From the NCBI GenBank assembly GCA_947457975.1, contig CANGYC010000140.1:1-6523 (forward strand): DNA of 6,523 nt, given 5' to 3'. Within the stretch, counting starts at the first letter, position 1; each line of letters opens with the position of its first letter. The position numbers were made by a program, and so were the translations under genes. A model generated the notes under the pieces. It was not told the origin of the DNA, did no database searches, and saw nothing but the letters and a program-made list of their open reading frames with translations. The DNA is from Comamonadaceae bacterium. GTDB lineage: Bacteria > Pseudomonadota > Gammaproteobacteria > Burkholderiales > Burkholderiaceae_C. Positions 1-5,976 of this stretch are shown in pieces.

Positions 1-582
1 CAAGGTGGTGAAGGGATAGTCGGCGATGCGCGGCCGGGCATTGGAGACAGCCGAGATCAGCGTGGACTTGCCCGCATTGGGCAGGCCCAGCAGGCCTACG
101 TCGGCCAGCACCTTGAGCTCGAGCTTGAGGCTTTTGCGCTCGCCTGGCCAGCCGGGGGTCTTGGTGCGCGGCGCGCGGTTGGTCGAGCTCTTGAAGCGCA
201 GGTTGCCAAAGCCGCCGTCGCCGCCCTTGGCGATCATCACTTCTTCGCCGGGCACCAGCAGCTCGTAGAGCACCTCGCCGGACTCAGCATCCGTCAGGAT
301 GGAACCCACCGGCATTTTCAGGAGGATGTCGTCGCCCTTGGCCCCGAACATGTCGGAGCCCTTGCCGTGCTCGCCGTTGCGCGCTTCATGGCGGCGCGAG
401 TACCGGTAGTCGACCAGGGTGTTGAGGTTGGGGTCCGCCACAGCATAGATGTGACCGCCTCGTCCACCATCGCCGCCGTTGGGCCCACCGAATTCTTTGT
501 ACTTCTCATGGCGGAAGGAGACGCAGCCACTGCCGCCATCGCCAGCGGCGATGTCAATAAATGCTTCGTCAACGAATTTCAT
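1..582 (-). CDS. obgE: Obg family GTPase ObgE/CgtA, N-terminal part (cut by left edge)
   Basis: This encodes the first 194 residues of the Obg/CgtA GTPase, a cytoplasmic factor that binds the 50S subunit and links ribosome assembly to growth and stress control. It starts [11 protein letters not shown]. Residues 1 to about 158 form the glycine-rich Obg fold, with [19 protein letters not shown] near 22-40 and [12 protein letters not shown] near 119-130. The G domain begins at about 160 with the P-loop GLPNAGKST (166-174). Switch I ([12 protein letters not shown]) is the last thing visible before the edge, so G3-G5 and any C-terminal domain lie outside. The start is fixed by family alignment. 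No Shine-Dalgarno sequence is visible in front of it (the bases before ATG read CCGCCCACC). It follows rpmA by 146 bp with a terminator between, so it may have its own promoter or depend on read-through. Identity is very secure. Confidence 0.97.
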   Translation of the reverse strand, partial: MKFVDEAFIDIAAGDGGSGCVSFRHEKYKEFGGPNGGDGGRGGHIYAVADPNLNTLVDYRYSRRHEARNGEHGKGSDMFGAKGDDILLKMPVGSILTDAESGEVLYELLVPGEEVMIAKGGDGGFGNLRFKSSTNRAPRTKTPGWPGERKSLKLELKVLADVGLLGLPNAGKSTLISAVSNARPRIADYPFTTL

Positions 583-680
583 GGTGGGCGGTGGCTGCTG
601 CAGCAGGCGTTAGTTTACAAAAGGGTGTGCCACGAAGGCCCTGCCGGTGCGGCTTGCCCAGGCGTCTGAGGGGCAACAAC

Positions 681-708
681 AAAAAAGCCCCGCGGACGGG
701 GCTTTTTT
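681..708 (-). terminator. Rho-independent terminator of rplU-rpmA
   Basis: A perfect 12-bp stem (681-692 with 697-708) encloses a 4-nt loop. Each stem ends in a run of six A/T, so it has an A-tract before and a T-tract after on either strand and could stop transcription in both directions. On the minus strand it lies 21 bases past the rpmA stop codon and about 100 bases before obgE. The obvious role is to end or attenuate the ribosomal protein transcript. On that strand the loop reads UCCG, closed by a G-C pair. Its strength suggests obgE is expressed separately or at a lower level than L21/L27. Confidence 0.9.
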
Positions 709-728
709 GTGGGTCGGTGTGATCAGGC

Positions 729-986
729 TCAGGCCGGGGTCACGCTGACCGTGTGCTTGTTCATCTCGCCTTTGACCGCGAAAGACACCTGACCGTCCAC
801 CAGGGCGAACAGCGTGTGGTCCTTGCCGACGCCCACGTTGGTGCCCGCATGGAACTTGGTGCCACGCTGGCGCACGATGATGCTGCCTGCGCTGATGGCC
901 TGACCGCCGAACGCTTTCACGCCCAGCATCTTGGGCTTGGAATCTCGCCCGTTTCGCGTAGAGCCGCCGCCTTTTTTCTGTGCCAT
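729..986 (-). CDS. rpmA: 50S ribosomal protein L27
   Basis: Ribosomal protein L27 is 85 residues here, the normal bacterial length. It is a basic 50S protein whose flexible N-terminus reaches the peptidyl transferase centre and helps place tRNA. The hallmark stretches [11 protein letters not shown] (residues 6-16) and [20 protein letters not shown] (about 33-52) are both present, followed by DHTLFAL. The N-terminus begins MAQKKGGG without the cleavable extension known from Firmicutes L27. The start is supported by family alignment and by an AGGAG at 995-999, 8 bases upstream. It sits 24 bp behind rplU in the conserved rplU-rpmA operon and ends just before a strong terminator. Nothing is unusual about the protein. 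Confidence 0.98.
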   Translation of the reverse strand: MAQKKGGGSTRNGRDSKPKMLGVKAFGGQAISAGSIIVRQRGTKFHAGTNVGVGKDHTLFALVDGQVSFAVKGEMNKHTVSVTPA

Positions 987-1010
987 TTCCTAGACTCCTG
1001 GTGGGGCGGC

Positions 1011-1322
1011 TCAGCCGGCGATGGCGCCGATCTGCAGCTCGGTGTAGTTCTGGCGATGCCCTTGGCGCTTCTGGTAGTGCTTGCGACGGCGCATCTTGAA
1101 GATGCGAACCTTGTCGTGCCTGCCCTGGGCCACCACCGTGGCTTTGACAGTTGCGCCGGACACCAAGGGCGTGCCAACCTTGATCTCGCTGCCGTTGCCG
1201 ACAGCCAGAACTTGGTCAATCACGATCTCTTGGCCTACGTCCGCAGCAATCTGTTCTACTTTAATTTTTTCGCCGGAAGCAACCTTGTATTGCTTGCCAC
1301 CGGTTTTTATGACCGCGTACAT
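1011..1322 (-). CDS. rplU: 50S ribosomal protein L21
   Basis: Ribosomal protein L21 is 103 residues, the usual length. It binds 23S rRNA in the large subunit. The N-terminus [14 protein letters not shown] and the C-terminal signature [20 protein letters not shown] (about residues 71-90), ending in YTELQIGAI, are diagnostic. A longer reading from further upstream is possible, but the [11 protein letters not shown] start is universal in the family. It is preceded by GAGAGG (1329-1334) with a 6-base gap to ATG. It is the first gene of the minus-strand rplU-rpmA operon. Its leader holds a perfect TATAAT (1376-1381) and two interleaved inverted repeats that end directly before the Shine-Dalgarno sequence, which may point to control at the mRNA level. 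Confidence 0.98.
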   Translation of the reverse strand: MYAVIKTGGKQYKVASGEKIKVEQIAADVGQEIVIDQVLAVGNGSEIKVGTPLVSGATVKATVVAQGRHDKVRIFKMRRRKHYQKRQGHRQNYTELQIGAIAG

Positions 1323-1334
1323 GTAAGACCTCTC

Positions 1335-1371
1335 AAATGGGGGCTTCCGAGGACCCATTTCCACGGAAGCC
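1335..1371 (-). promoter_or_regulatory. Structured rplU leader: two interleaved inverted repeats
   Basis: On the minus strand the leader reads, in order, GGCTTCCG, TGG, AAATGGG, TCCT, CGGAAGCC, CCCATTT, GAGAGG, then six bases and the ATG of rplU. The first and third blocks of this set (1364-1371 with 1342-1349) are perfectly complementary over 8 bp. AAATGGG (1354-1360) and CCCATTT (1335-1341) are perfectly complementary over 7 bp. Because the second pairing uses the loop of the first, the helices compete, or could coexist as a pseudoknot if the lower pairs of the first helix open. The second helix abuts the Shine-Dalgarno sequence. A regulatory role, such as L21 autocontrol, is inference. The predicted transcript start near 1369 would trim the first helix by two pairs. 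Confidence 0.45.
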
Positions 1372-1375
1372 TTCC

Positions 1376-1381
1376 ATTATA
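1376..1381 (-). promoter_or_regulatory. Predicted -10 box of the rplU-rpmA promoter
   Basis: The minus strand reads TATAAT, a perfect sigma-70 -10 hexamer, 53 bases before the rplU start codon. The expected start of transcription is near 1369, giving a leader of about 47 nt. The best -35 match is TGGACG (1400-1405, 18-bp spacing), which is only partial. Position and the perfect hexamer support the call; no transcript data are available. Confidence 0.55.
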
Positions 1382-1455
1382 GCCCGGCCAAACCCGGGCC
1401 GTCCAGGCGGCCCACCGCCTGGCGCTTGGAACGAGGTGGCTCAGGGGCATCTCCC

Positions 1456-1461
1456 TATAAT
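1456..1461 (+). promoter_or_regulatory. Predicted -10 box of the ispB promoter
   Basis: The plus strand reads TATAAT, a perfect -10 hexamer, 29 bases before the proposed ispB start. Transcription would begin near 1468 and give a leader of about 23 nt. No convincing -35 hexamer is found at 16-18 bp spacing and there is no TG extension, so the promoter may be activator-dependent or simply weak. The two divergent -10 boxes are 74 bp apart. Confidence 0.5.
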
Positions 1462-1490
1462 CGCCCAGCTTTTTTGCATTTGGACGCCTT

Positions 1491-2474
1491 TTGTCACACC
1501 AACCTTCCAGCACGACCGCCGCTCTGGCCCTCATCGCCCAGGACATGGCCGGTATGGATTCGGTCATTGAGCGGCGCCTGAGCTCGGATGTGCCGCTGGT
1601 GGGTCAGGTGTCCCGCTACATTGTGGCCGCAGGGGGCAAGCGGCTCAGGCCGGCCTTGCTGCTTCTGATGAGTGGCGCCCTGGGGTGCACCAGCGAGCAG
1701 CGCTTGAATTTAGCGGCCGTGGTGGAGTTCATCCACACCGCCACTTTGCTCCATGATGACGTGGTCGATGAGTCCACCCTGCGTCGTGGCCGCGCCACGG
1801 CCAACGAGGCCTTTGGTAACCCGGCCAGTGTGCTCGTGGGCGATTTCCTGTACTCCCGCGCGTTTCAGATGATGGTGCAGGCCCAAAACATGCGTGTGAT
1901 GGAGGTGCTGGCGGAGGCCACCAATGTCATTGCGGAAGGCGAGGTGCATCAGCTGATGAACATGCATGACGCCTCTATCTCTGAGGCGGAGTACCTGCGC
2001 GTCATCCGCTCGAAGACGGCCAAGCTGTTCGAGGCCAGCGCACGCCTGGCAGCGATCCTGGCTCAGGCCAGCCCTGCTCTGGAAGCGGCCTGCGCGGATT
2101 ACGGACAGGCCCTGGGGACAGCTTTTCAGGTCATCGACGATGTGCTGGACTACGACGGCGATGTGGTCGAGATGGGCAAGAACCTGGGCGACGACCTGCG
2201 CGAAGGCAAGGTGACCTTGCCACTCATCGTCGCCATGCAGCGCGGTAGTTATTCGCAACGGGCCCTGATCGAGCAGGCTGTTCAAGAAGGCGATTCAGCG
2301 CAGATGGGCCAGATTCTCGCCATCGTTCAGGAGACCGGTGCGCTTGATCTGACGCGTTCGCGCGCGGCGCAGGAGGCCCAGCGCGCCATCGACGCTTTGT
2401 CGCTGCTGCCGCCCAGCCCTTACCGCGAAGCGCTGCACAGCCTGGCGGCCCAACTCTTGGATCGCCGCGCCTGA
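1491..2474 (+). CDS. ispB: Octaprenyl diphosphate synthase (trans-polyprenyl synthase)
   Basis: This is a long-chain trans-prenyl diphosphate synthase of 327 residues. It extends farnesyl diphosphate with isopentenyl diphosphate to the C40 side chain of ubiquinone-8, which betaproteobacteria use. Visible are GGKRLRP (48-54), the first aspartate-rich motif HDDVVDES (88-95, D89, D90 and D93 as Mg2+ ligands), ATANEAFGNPASVLVGDFLY, then GEVHQLMN, the second aspartate-rich motif IDDVLDYDGD (215-224) and GKNLGDDLREGK (229-240). Similarity to E. coli IspB begins at AQDMAG (16-21). The upstream start is a TTG at 1491 with only a weak GGA in front. An in-frame ATG at 1545 (residue 19) would remove the start of this conserved stretch, so TTG is preferred with moderate certainty. 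The gene is divergent from rplU, as in E. coli. Product length (C40 versus neighbouring lengths) is inferred. Confidence 0.95.
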   Translation: MSHQPSSTTAALALIAQDMAGMDSVIERRLSSDVPLVGQVSRYIVAAGGKRLRPALLLLMSGALGCTSEQRLNLAAVVEFIHTATLLHDDVVDESTLRRGRATANEAFGNPASVLVGDFLYSRAFQMMVQAQNMRVMEVLAEATNVIAEGEVHQLMNMHDASISEAEYLRVIRSKTAKLFEASARLAAILAQASPALEAACADYGQALGTAFQVIDDVLDYDGDVVEMGKNLGDDLREGKVTLPLIVAMQRGSYSQRALIEQAVQEGDSAQMGQILAIVQETGALDLTRSRAAQEAQRAIDALSLLPPSPYREALHSLAAQLLDRRA

Positions 2475-2484
2475 GCACGCTTCT

Positions 2485-2503
2485 TCCAGGCCCGTGGCCT
2501 GGA
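2485..2503. terminator. Hairpin between convergent ispB and the chemoreceptor gene
   Basis: A perfect 8-bp stem (2485-2492 with 2496-2503, TCCAGGCC/GGCCTGGA) with a 3-nt loop lies in the 34-bp gap between the convergent stop codons of ispB and the chemoreceptor gene. Its position fits a shared two-way terminator. There is no good T-run on either side, so it is a weak or factor-assisted terminator at best. Confidence 0.5.
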
Positions 2504-3246
2504 GCGATTTACACCTGAAAGCGTTCGACCTCGCGGCGAGTGGCGTCAGCGATGTTCGACAGCCCCTGGATGGTGGCCGTGATTTCCTCTGACGCCGCTG
2601 CGTTGCTGCGCGCAATGTTGTCGACGTTGGACCGGTTCACGTTGATTTCCTCCATCGCCGGGCTCTGCTGCTCCAGGGCTGCTGCAATGCGCCTGAGCAT
2701 GTTGTCGGTCTCCTGGGCGTCCAGTTCGATCGAGCTCATCTCCTGGTTCACCTGCGTCACCGTGGTCACAGCCCGGTGGGCTTCTTCCACGGCCTGATTG
2801 ACCAGGGCGGCGATTTCCTGGGAGCTTTCTGCGCTGTTGAGCGCCAGCTTACCCACCTCGTCGGCCACCACCGCGAAGCCCTTGCCGTGCTCGCCCGCGC
2901 GTGCAGCCTCGATGGCGGCGTTGAGCGCCAGCAGGTTGGTCTTGTTGGCGATCTTCTCAATCACTTCGGTGATCCGGCTGATTTTTTCGGAGTTGTGGGC
3001 GATGCTGGTGACCACCTGCACCATCTCGTCCATCCGGCGCATGCTGGCCCGCACCGACTCGAAGGACTGGCGTGAGCGCTGGCTGGCCGTTTCCGTGCTG
3101 CGCGAGACCTCGGTCACCGAGCTCACGGTCTGACGCACAGCCATAGACACCTGGCTGATGGCATGTGTCTGGTTCTGCGCGCCGTCCGCGATCTGCCCGA
3201 TCGCCTGACTGGTCTGGCTCGACGCGGTGGCCACCTGCTGCGTGTT

Positions 3247-3651
3247 CTGGCTGATCACGTGCAGCGCCTGCCCCAGCGATTCAAGGGAGGTGTTCATGTT
3301 CACTTTCAGCGCTTCCAGGTCCCCGCGGGCGGCCACGCTCATGCGTTCGGCCAGCTTGCCCTGGGCCACGGCCGACATGACATGGCTGACATCGCTGAAG
3401 AAGGCCTGCTGCGCCTCGATGCTTTGGTTGATGTGGTCCTTCAGTGCCTGCAGATCGCCGGTGGCCTGCGCCGTCACACGCTCTCTGAGTTGGCCCTGGG
3501 CAATGCCTCCCATCACCCGCGTGATGTCCTGGAACACCTGTTGTTGGGCTTCGATGCTCTGGTTGATTCCCAGCTTGAGCGTGTTGAGGTCGCCGCGGGC
3601 CTCCACGGTGACCCGCCCTTTGAAGTTGCCTTGTGCCACGCCGTTCATCAC
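3247..3651 (-). repeat. Three tandem 135-bp (45-residue) HAMP-like coding repeats in the chemoreceptor
   Basis: Three units of exactly 45 codons lie head to tail at 3517-3651, 3382-3516 and 3247-3381. They begin [20 protein letters not shown] and [10 protein letters not shown], and each contains ARGDL or ATGDL and then L(K)xxIN/MNxSIE or TSLE. The pattern of helix, short connector (G-D-L) and helix is that of poly-HAMP relay segments, which carry signals from membrane to kinase-control tip. Spacing is exact at all three starts with no insertions. The assignment to HAMP-like units is by pattern; the periodicity is seen directly. Confidence 0.8.
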
Positions 3652-4014
3652 ATTGATGATGTCCTTGAGCGTGGAGTCCAGGGAGCGCTGCATCGTGATG
3701 ATCTTTTGCAGCAGCGGCAGTTTCTGGTGGCTTTGGGCGCTTTCCCTGGCGGAGAAATCGCCTTCGCTGATGCGACCGGCCACCTCCGCCACCAGGGCGG
3801 CTTCCACGGCTTCGCGTTTGAGGATGACGGCCATGAACACCAGCATGCCGGCCTCAAACACCACGTAGGCTGCATGGACCAGGATCAGCCCTGGATTCAC
3901 CTGGCCGCTGAGCACATAAAACTCACCTGTGCCGGTGGCCTGCAGGATGCCGAAACCCACATGGTGCACGGCGATCAGGCCAGCGGCCACCACCACGGGA
4001 CGCCAGTCGCGGTA

Positions 4015-4017
4015 CTA
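4015..4017 (-). other. In-frame amber codon interrupting the chemoreceptor gene
   Basis: The minus strand reads CTG CTC TAG TAC CGC GAC TGG, that is L-L-stop-Y-R-D-W. A single base change from TAC or TAT (Tyr) would give this TAG. Frame, hydrophobicity and family pattern continue undisturbed on both sides, so it is a point mutation or a base-call error rather than a natural gene end. Confidence 0.9.
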
Positions 4018-4491
4018 GAGCAGGAAGGCCAGCAGGGCGAAGATGCCGAAGTGCATCTCGGTCATGCCCTGGTTTTGCTGAATCATCAGGGCCGAAGAGA
4101 TCATGAGTGCACAGGCGATGGCCGTGCGCGAGACCAGCGAGCCAGGTGCGGCGCGGTAGATCATCCAAGGCACTACAAAGGCGGGCAGGCCGACGGCCAG
4201 CGCGATGTCCCAGGTGTTCGTCACCGCACCAATGCCCAGGCAGAGCAGGGCCAGGAAAGCCAGCGTGGTCAGCATCAAGCGGTCGGCCTTGGCTCGCTGG
4301 GGTTGCAGCATGGCTTCGGTGTTCAGGGAGGGGTTCACGGTCAAGGTGCTCATGGTTGGAGGGCGCGGCAAATCATCTGGAATCTCAGTGGATCCGCCAG
4401 AAACCACTACACCAGATTGCAGGGTTTTTGCAGGCGTTCAACAACAGAAACGGTGCGTCGCAAATGAAGCGGGGCCCCTTAGGGACACTGC

Positions 4492-4525
4492 TAAAATGAC
4501 GTGTTCTGGCGCCTACAGCGCGCCA
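4492..4525 (+). promoter_or_regulatory. Possible tRNA-Pro promoter and leader hairpin
   Basis: TAAAAT at 4492-4497 is a 5-of-6 match to a -10 box and would start a transcript near 4504, about 25 bases before the tRNA. No clear -35 is present. A GC-rich stretch follows, as is common for tRNA promoters. It includes a 6-bp inverted repeat (TGGCGC 4507-4512 with GCGCCA 4520-4525, 7-nt loop) that would form a small hairpin just before the tRNA 5' end. The rest of the 4354-4528 gap holds no gene and no strong promoter for the chemoreceptor. Confidence 0.35.
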
Positions 4526-4528
4526 TAT

Positions 4529-4605
4529 CGGGGTGTAGCTTAGCCTGGTAGAGCGCTACGTTCGGGACGTAGAGGCCGGAGGTTCGAATCCTCTCACCCC
4601 GACCA
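4529..4605 (+). tRNA. tRNA-Pro (anticodon CGG), CCA encoded
   Basis: A full cloverleaf is visible. The 7-bp acceptor stem is CGGGGTG (4529-4535) with CACCCCG (4595-4601), discriminator A at 4602, and the CCA end encoded at 4603-4605. The D loop has the GG pair at 4547-4548. The 5-bp anticodon stem CTACG/CGTAG encloses TTCGGGA (4561-4567), so the anticodon is CGG (4563-4565), reading the proline codon CCG. The T loop is TTCGAAT (4583-4589). CCG is a frequent proline codon in GC-rich genomes. It stands alone between the chemoreceptor and the Bug receptor gene and is followed by its own terminator. I see no copy of its 3' end nearby that would mark an integrated element. Confidence 0.97.
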
Positions 4606-4616
4606 GAGTGGACCCA

Positions 4617-4655
4617 TAAAAACCCACCGATTCCTAAAGGTCGGTGGTTTTTTTT
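4617..4655 (+). terminator. Rho-independent terminator of tRNA-Pro
   Basis: A 7-bp stem CCACCGA (4624-4630) with TCGGTGG (4641-4647) encloses a 10-nt loop that can form two or three further pairs. It is followed by eight T (4648-4655), and an A-run in front can extend the stem past a single bulged C. It begins 12 bases after the tRNA CCA end, as expected for the tRNA transcript. Confidence 0.88.
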
Positions 4656-4756
4656 CGTGCCCTTGCGCCTTTAGGGGAATCCTGTAGCAGGGTTCGGTTT
4701 CGGAAATGTTCAAATTCCGTTTCCTCTTCAATATCGCCCTCAAGGAGAACCAGCCC

Positions 4757-5740
4757 ATGAAAACCCGCCGCCAGTTGATCCAAGGCGCCGCTGCAGTGAG
4801 TGTGCTCAGTCTGACTCCCCTCATCTCTCGGGCTCAGACCCGATTGGAGTCCTTGCGCATCATTGTGGGCTTTCCGCCCGGGGGGACGACCGACGCGTTC
4901 TCGCGGCGCGTCGGTGAAAAACTGCGTGGCACTTTCGCCAATACAGTCATCATCGACAACAAGCCGGGCGCGGGTGGACAACTCGGCGTGATGACCCTGA
5001 AGTCGGCCGCGGCTGACGGGGCCCACATTTTGTATTCGCCGGCGTCCATGATGACCATCTACCCGCACTCTTACTCTCGCCTGGGGTATGCGGTCTCCGA
5101 TGTGGCGCCCATCGGCATCGGCCACTCCACCGACCACGCTTTCGTTGTCGGTCCGGCGGTACCCGATTCGGTGAAGAACCTGCGAGATTTTGTTGAGTGG
5201 GCCAAGGCCAACCCGGGTAAAGCCAGCATCGGCAACCCGGCTGCGGGCTCCATGCCTCACCTGCTGGCCGGCCGGCTGGCCATGCTGGGCGGCTTCCAGA
5301 TCACCAATGTGCCTTTTGCCGGTTCGGGTCCAGCCATCCCGCAGGTGCTGGGCGGCCAGCTCGCAGGCATGTCCTCGCCTCTGGGTGACTGGGTGCAACA
5401 CCACCGCGGTGGCAAGGCCCGCATCCTGGCCACTTCGGGCCCGGAGCGCTCGCCCTACACCCCGGATGTGGCCACCTACAGAGAGCAGGGTTTTGGTGAG
5501 CTCATGGTGCGGGAGTGGTTCGGTTTCTTCGCGCCAGCTGGCATCAGCGACGCGAACCGGGACAACCTGAACACCGCGCTGCGTGCGGCGATGAACCAGC
5601 CTGATATCCGCGATTTCCTCACGCCTCTGGCAGCCTATCTCGAGGCCAGCACCGTGGCCGATCACAACCGCCGCTTGGCCGCCGACTCTGACATGGCCCG
5701 CCGCCTCGTAAGCGCTCTGGGCTTCAAGGCTGATTCTTGA
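4757..5740 (+). CDS. Bug family tripartite tricarboxylate transporter substrate-binding protein
   Basis: This is a periplasmic solute receptor of the Bug (TctC-like) family, 327 residues, the family's normal size. Such proteins bind carboxylates or similar small molecules, either for TctAB-type transporters or as orphan receptors. The N-terminus KTRRQLIQGAAAVSVLSL carries a twin-arginine motif (R4-R5), a hydrophobic core and a probable cleavage after SRA (A26), so export by Tat is likely. The family signatures are FPPGGTTDAFSR (39-50) and IDNKPGAGGQLG (66-77), followed later by NVPFAGSGPAIPQVLGGQL and WFGFFAPAG. The start is backed by AAGGAG (4742-4747), 9 bases upstream. A start at 4706 is possible but would bury the signal peptide. 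No tctA or tctB lies beside it, so it is an orphan and its ligand cannot be named. A 10-bp hairpin follows the stop. Confidence 0.93.
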   Translation: MKTRRQLIQGAAAVSVLSLTPLISRAQTRLESLRIIVGFPPGGTTDAFSRRVGEKLRGTFANTVIIDNKPGAGGQLGVMTLKSAAADGAHILYSPASMMTIYPHSYSRLGYAVSDVAPIGIGHSTDHAFVVGPAVPDSVKNLRDFVEWAKANPGKASIGNPAAGSMPHLLAGRLAMLGGFQITNVPFAGSGPAIPQVLGGQLAGMSSPLGDWVQHHRGGKARILATSGPERSPYTPDVATYREQGFGELMVREWFGFFAPAGISDANRDNLNTALRAAMNQPDIRDFLTPLAAYLEASTVADHNRRLAADSDMARRLVSALGFKADS

Positions 5741-5747
5741 TGGCATC

Positions 5748-5778
5748 GACCAGCGCATCCTGAATTGCGCTGGTCTTT
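5748..5778 (+). terminator. Terminator hairpin after the Bug receptor gene
   Basis: A perfect 10-bp stem (GACCAGCGCA 5748-5757 with TGCGCTGGTC 5766-5775) has an 8-nt loop and begins 7 bases after the stop codon. Only three T follow directly, so the U-tract is short. Position and stem quality support a terminator for the receptor gene. Confidence 0.72.
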
Positions 5779-5867
5779 CATTGCCGGCGCCGCCTGCAGG
5801 CAGCTCGATGCCTTCTGTCGTCAGTCGTTCGGGCCGCCAAGGATTTCTGGCCGGTGCCGCGCAAGAT

Positions 5868-5885
5868 AAACTGAACCGTCAGTTT
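5868..5885. promoter_or_regulatory. Palindrome upstream of the lipoprotein gene, possible operator
   Basis: A perfect 7-bp inverted repeat AAACTGA/TCAGTTT with a 4-bp spacer ACCG lies 91 bp before the lipoprotein start, in the 236-bp gap that otherwise shows no gene. It is AT-rich and symmetrical, like operators of TetR-type or other dimeric repressors, but could also be a weak hairpin. No convincing sigma-70 promoter can be placed around it (the best -10 is CTTAAT at 5894-5899). Confidence 0.3.
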
Positions 5886-5976
5886 TAACGTCTCTTAATT
5901 TTTCAGTCCGCAGAATCCGTTCCGTTTGGCAGCAGGGACGAGTTCTTGTGCTTTTTTTTAGCCTCAAGGAAATCCA

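Larger units (their letters stand above)
2509..4353 (-). pseudogene. Methyl-accepting chemotaxis protein, interrupted by in-frame TAG at codon 113
   Basis: Read through one TAG, this frame encodes a 614-codon chemoreceptor. Residues about 27-45, 48-67, 75-92, 98-112, 120-136 and 155-178 are hydrophobic and look like six membrane helices with no large periplasmic domain. A HAMP-like segment follows near 185-230, then three 45-residue repeats (235-369), then a cytoplasmic MCP signalling domain. Its hairpin tip reads [20 protein letters not shown], followed by [19 protein letters not shown] begins at about residue 492. The protein ends [11 protein letters not shown], with no NWETF-like tether for CheR/CheB. 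The stop at 4015-4017 lies in the same frame and is followed directly by YRDWRP, which I recall as continuous with the preceding helix in relatives, so one gene is broken rather than two present. The ATG at 4353 is chosen over a GTG at 4407. Neither has a visible Shine-Dalgarno sequence. An internal restart (GTG at 3996) could yield a two-helix receptor, but no ribosome site supports it. Confidence 0.85.

Noticed and set aside
1710..2285. A 191-codon minus-strand frame inside ispB
   Set aside because: It is a shadow of the strongly conserved prenyl synthase and has no motif.
3163..4467. A 434-codon open frame on the plus strand opposite the chemoreceptor gene
   Set aside because: It is antisense to a clearly recognisable protein, is rich in His/Gly/Gln as expected of a mirror frame in GC-rich DNA, and has no family motif or ribosome site.
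4471..4478. GGGGCCCC palindrome upstream of the tRNA
   Set aside because: An 8-bp GC palindrome is expected by chance in DNA of this composition.
4529..4605. tRNA-Pro as an integration site for a mobile element
   Set aside because: No integrase gene, no duplicated tRNA 3' end and no change of sequence character is visible in the window.
4706..4756. An upstream start adding 17 residues to the Bug receptor
   Set aside because: It would place the twin-arginine signal internally, and the AAGGAG sits correctly for the ATG at 4757.
4634..5758. A 374-codon open frame on the minus strand opposite the Bug receptor gene
   Set aside because: It is the antisense shadow of a solid gene, has no recognisable domain, and extends through the tRNA terminator.
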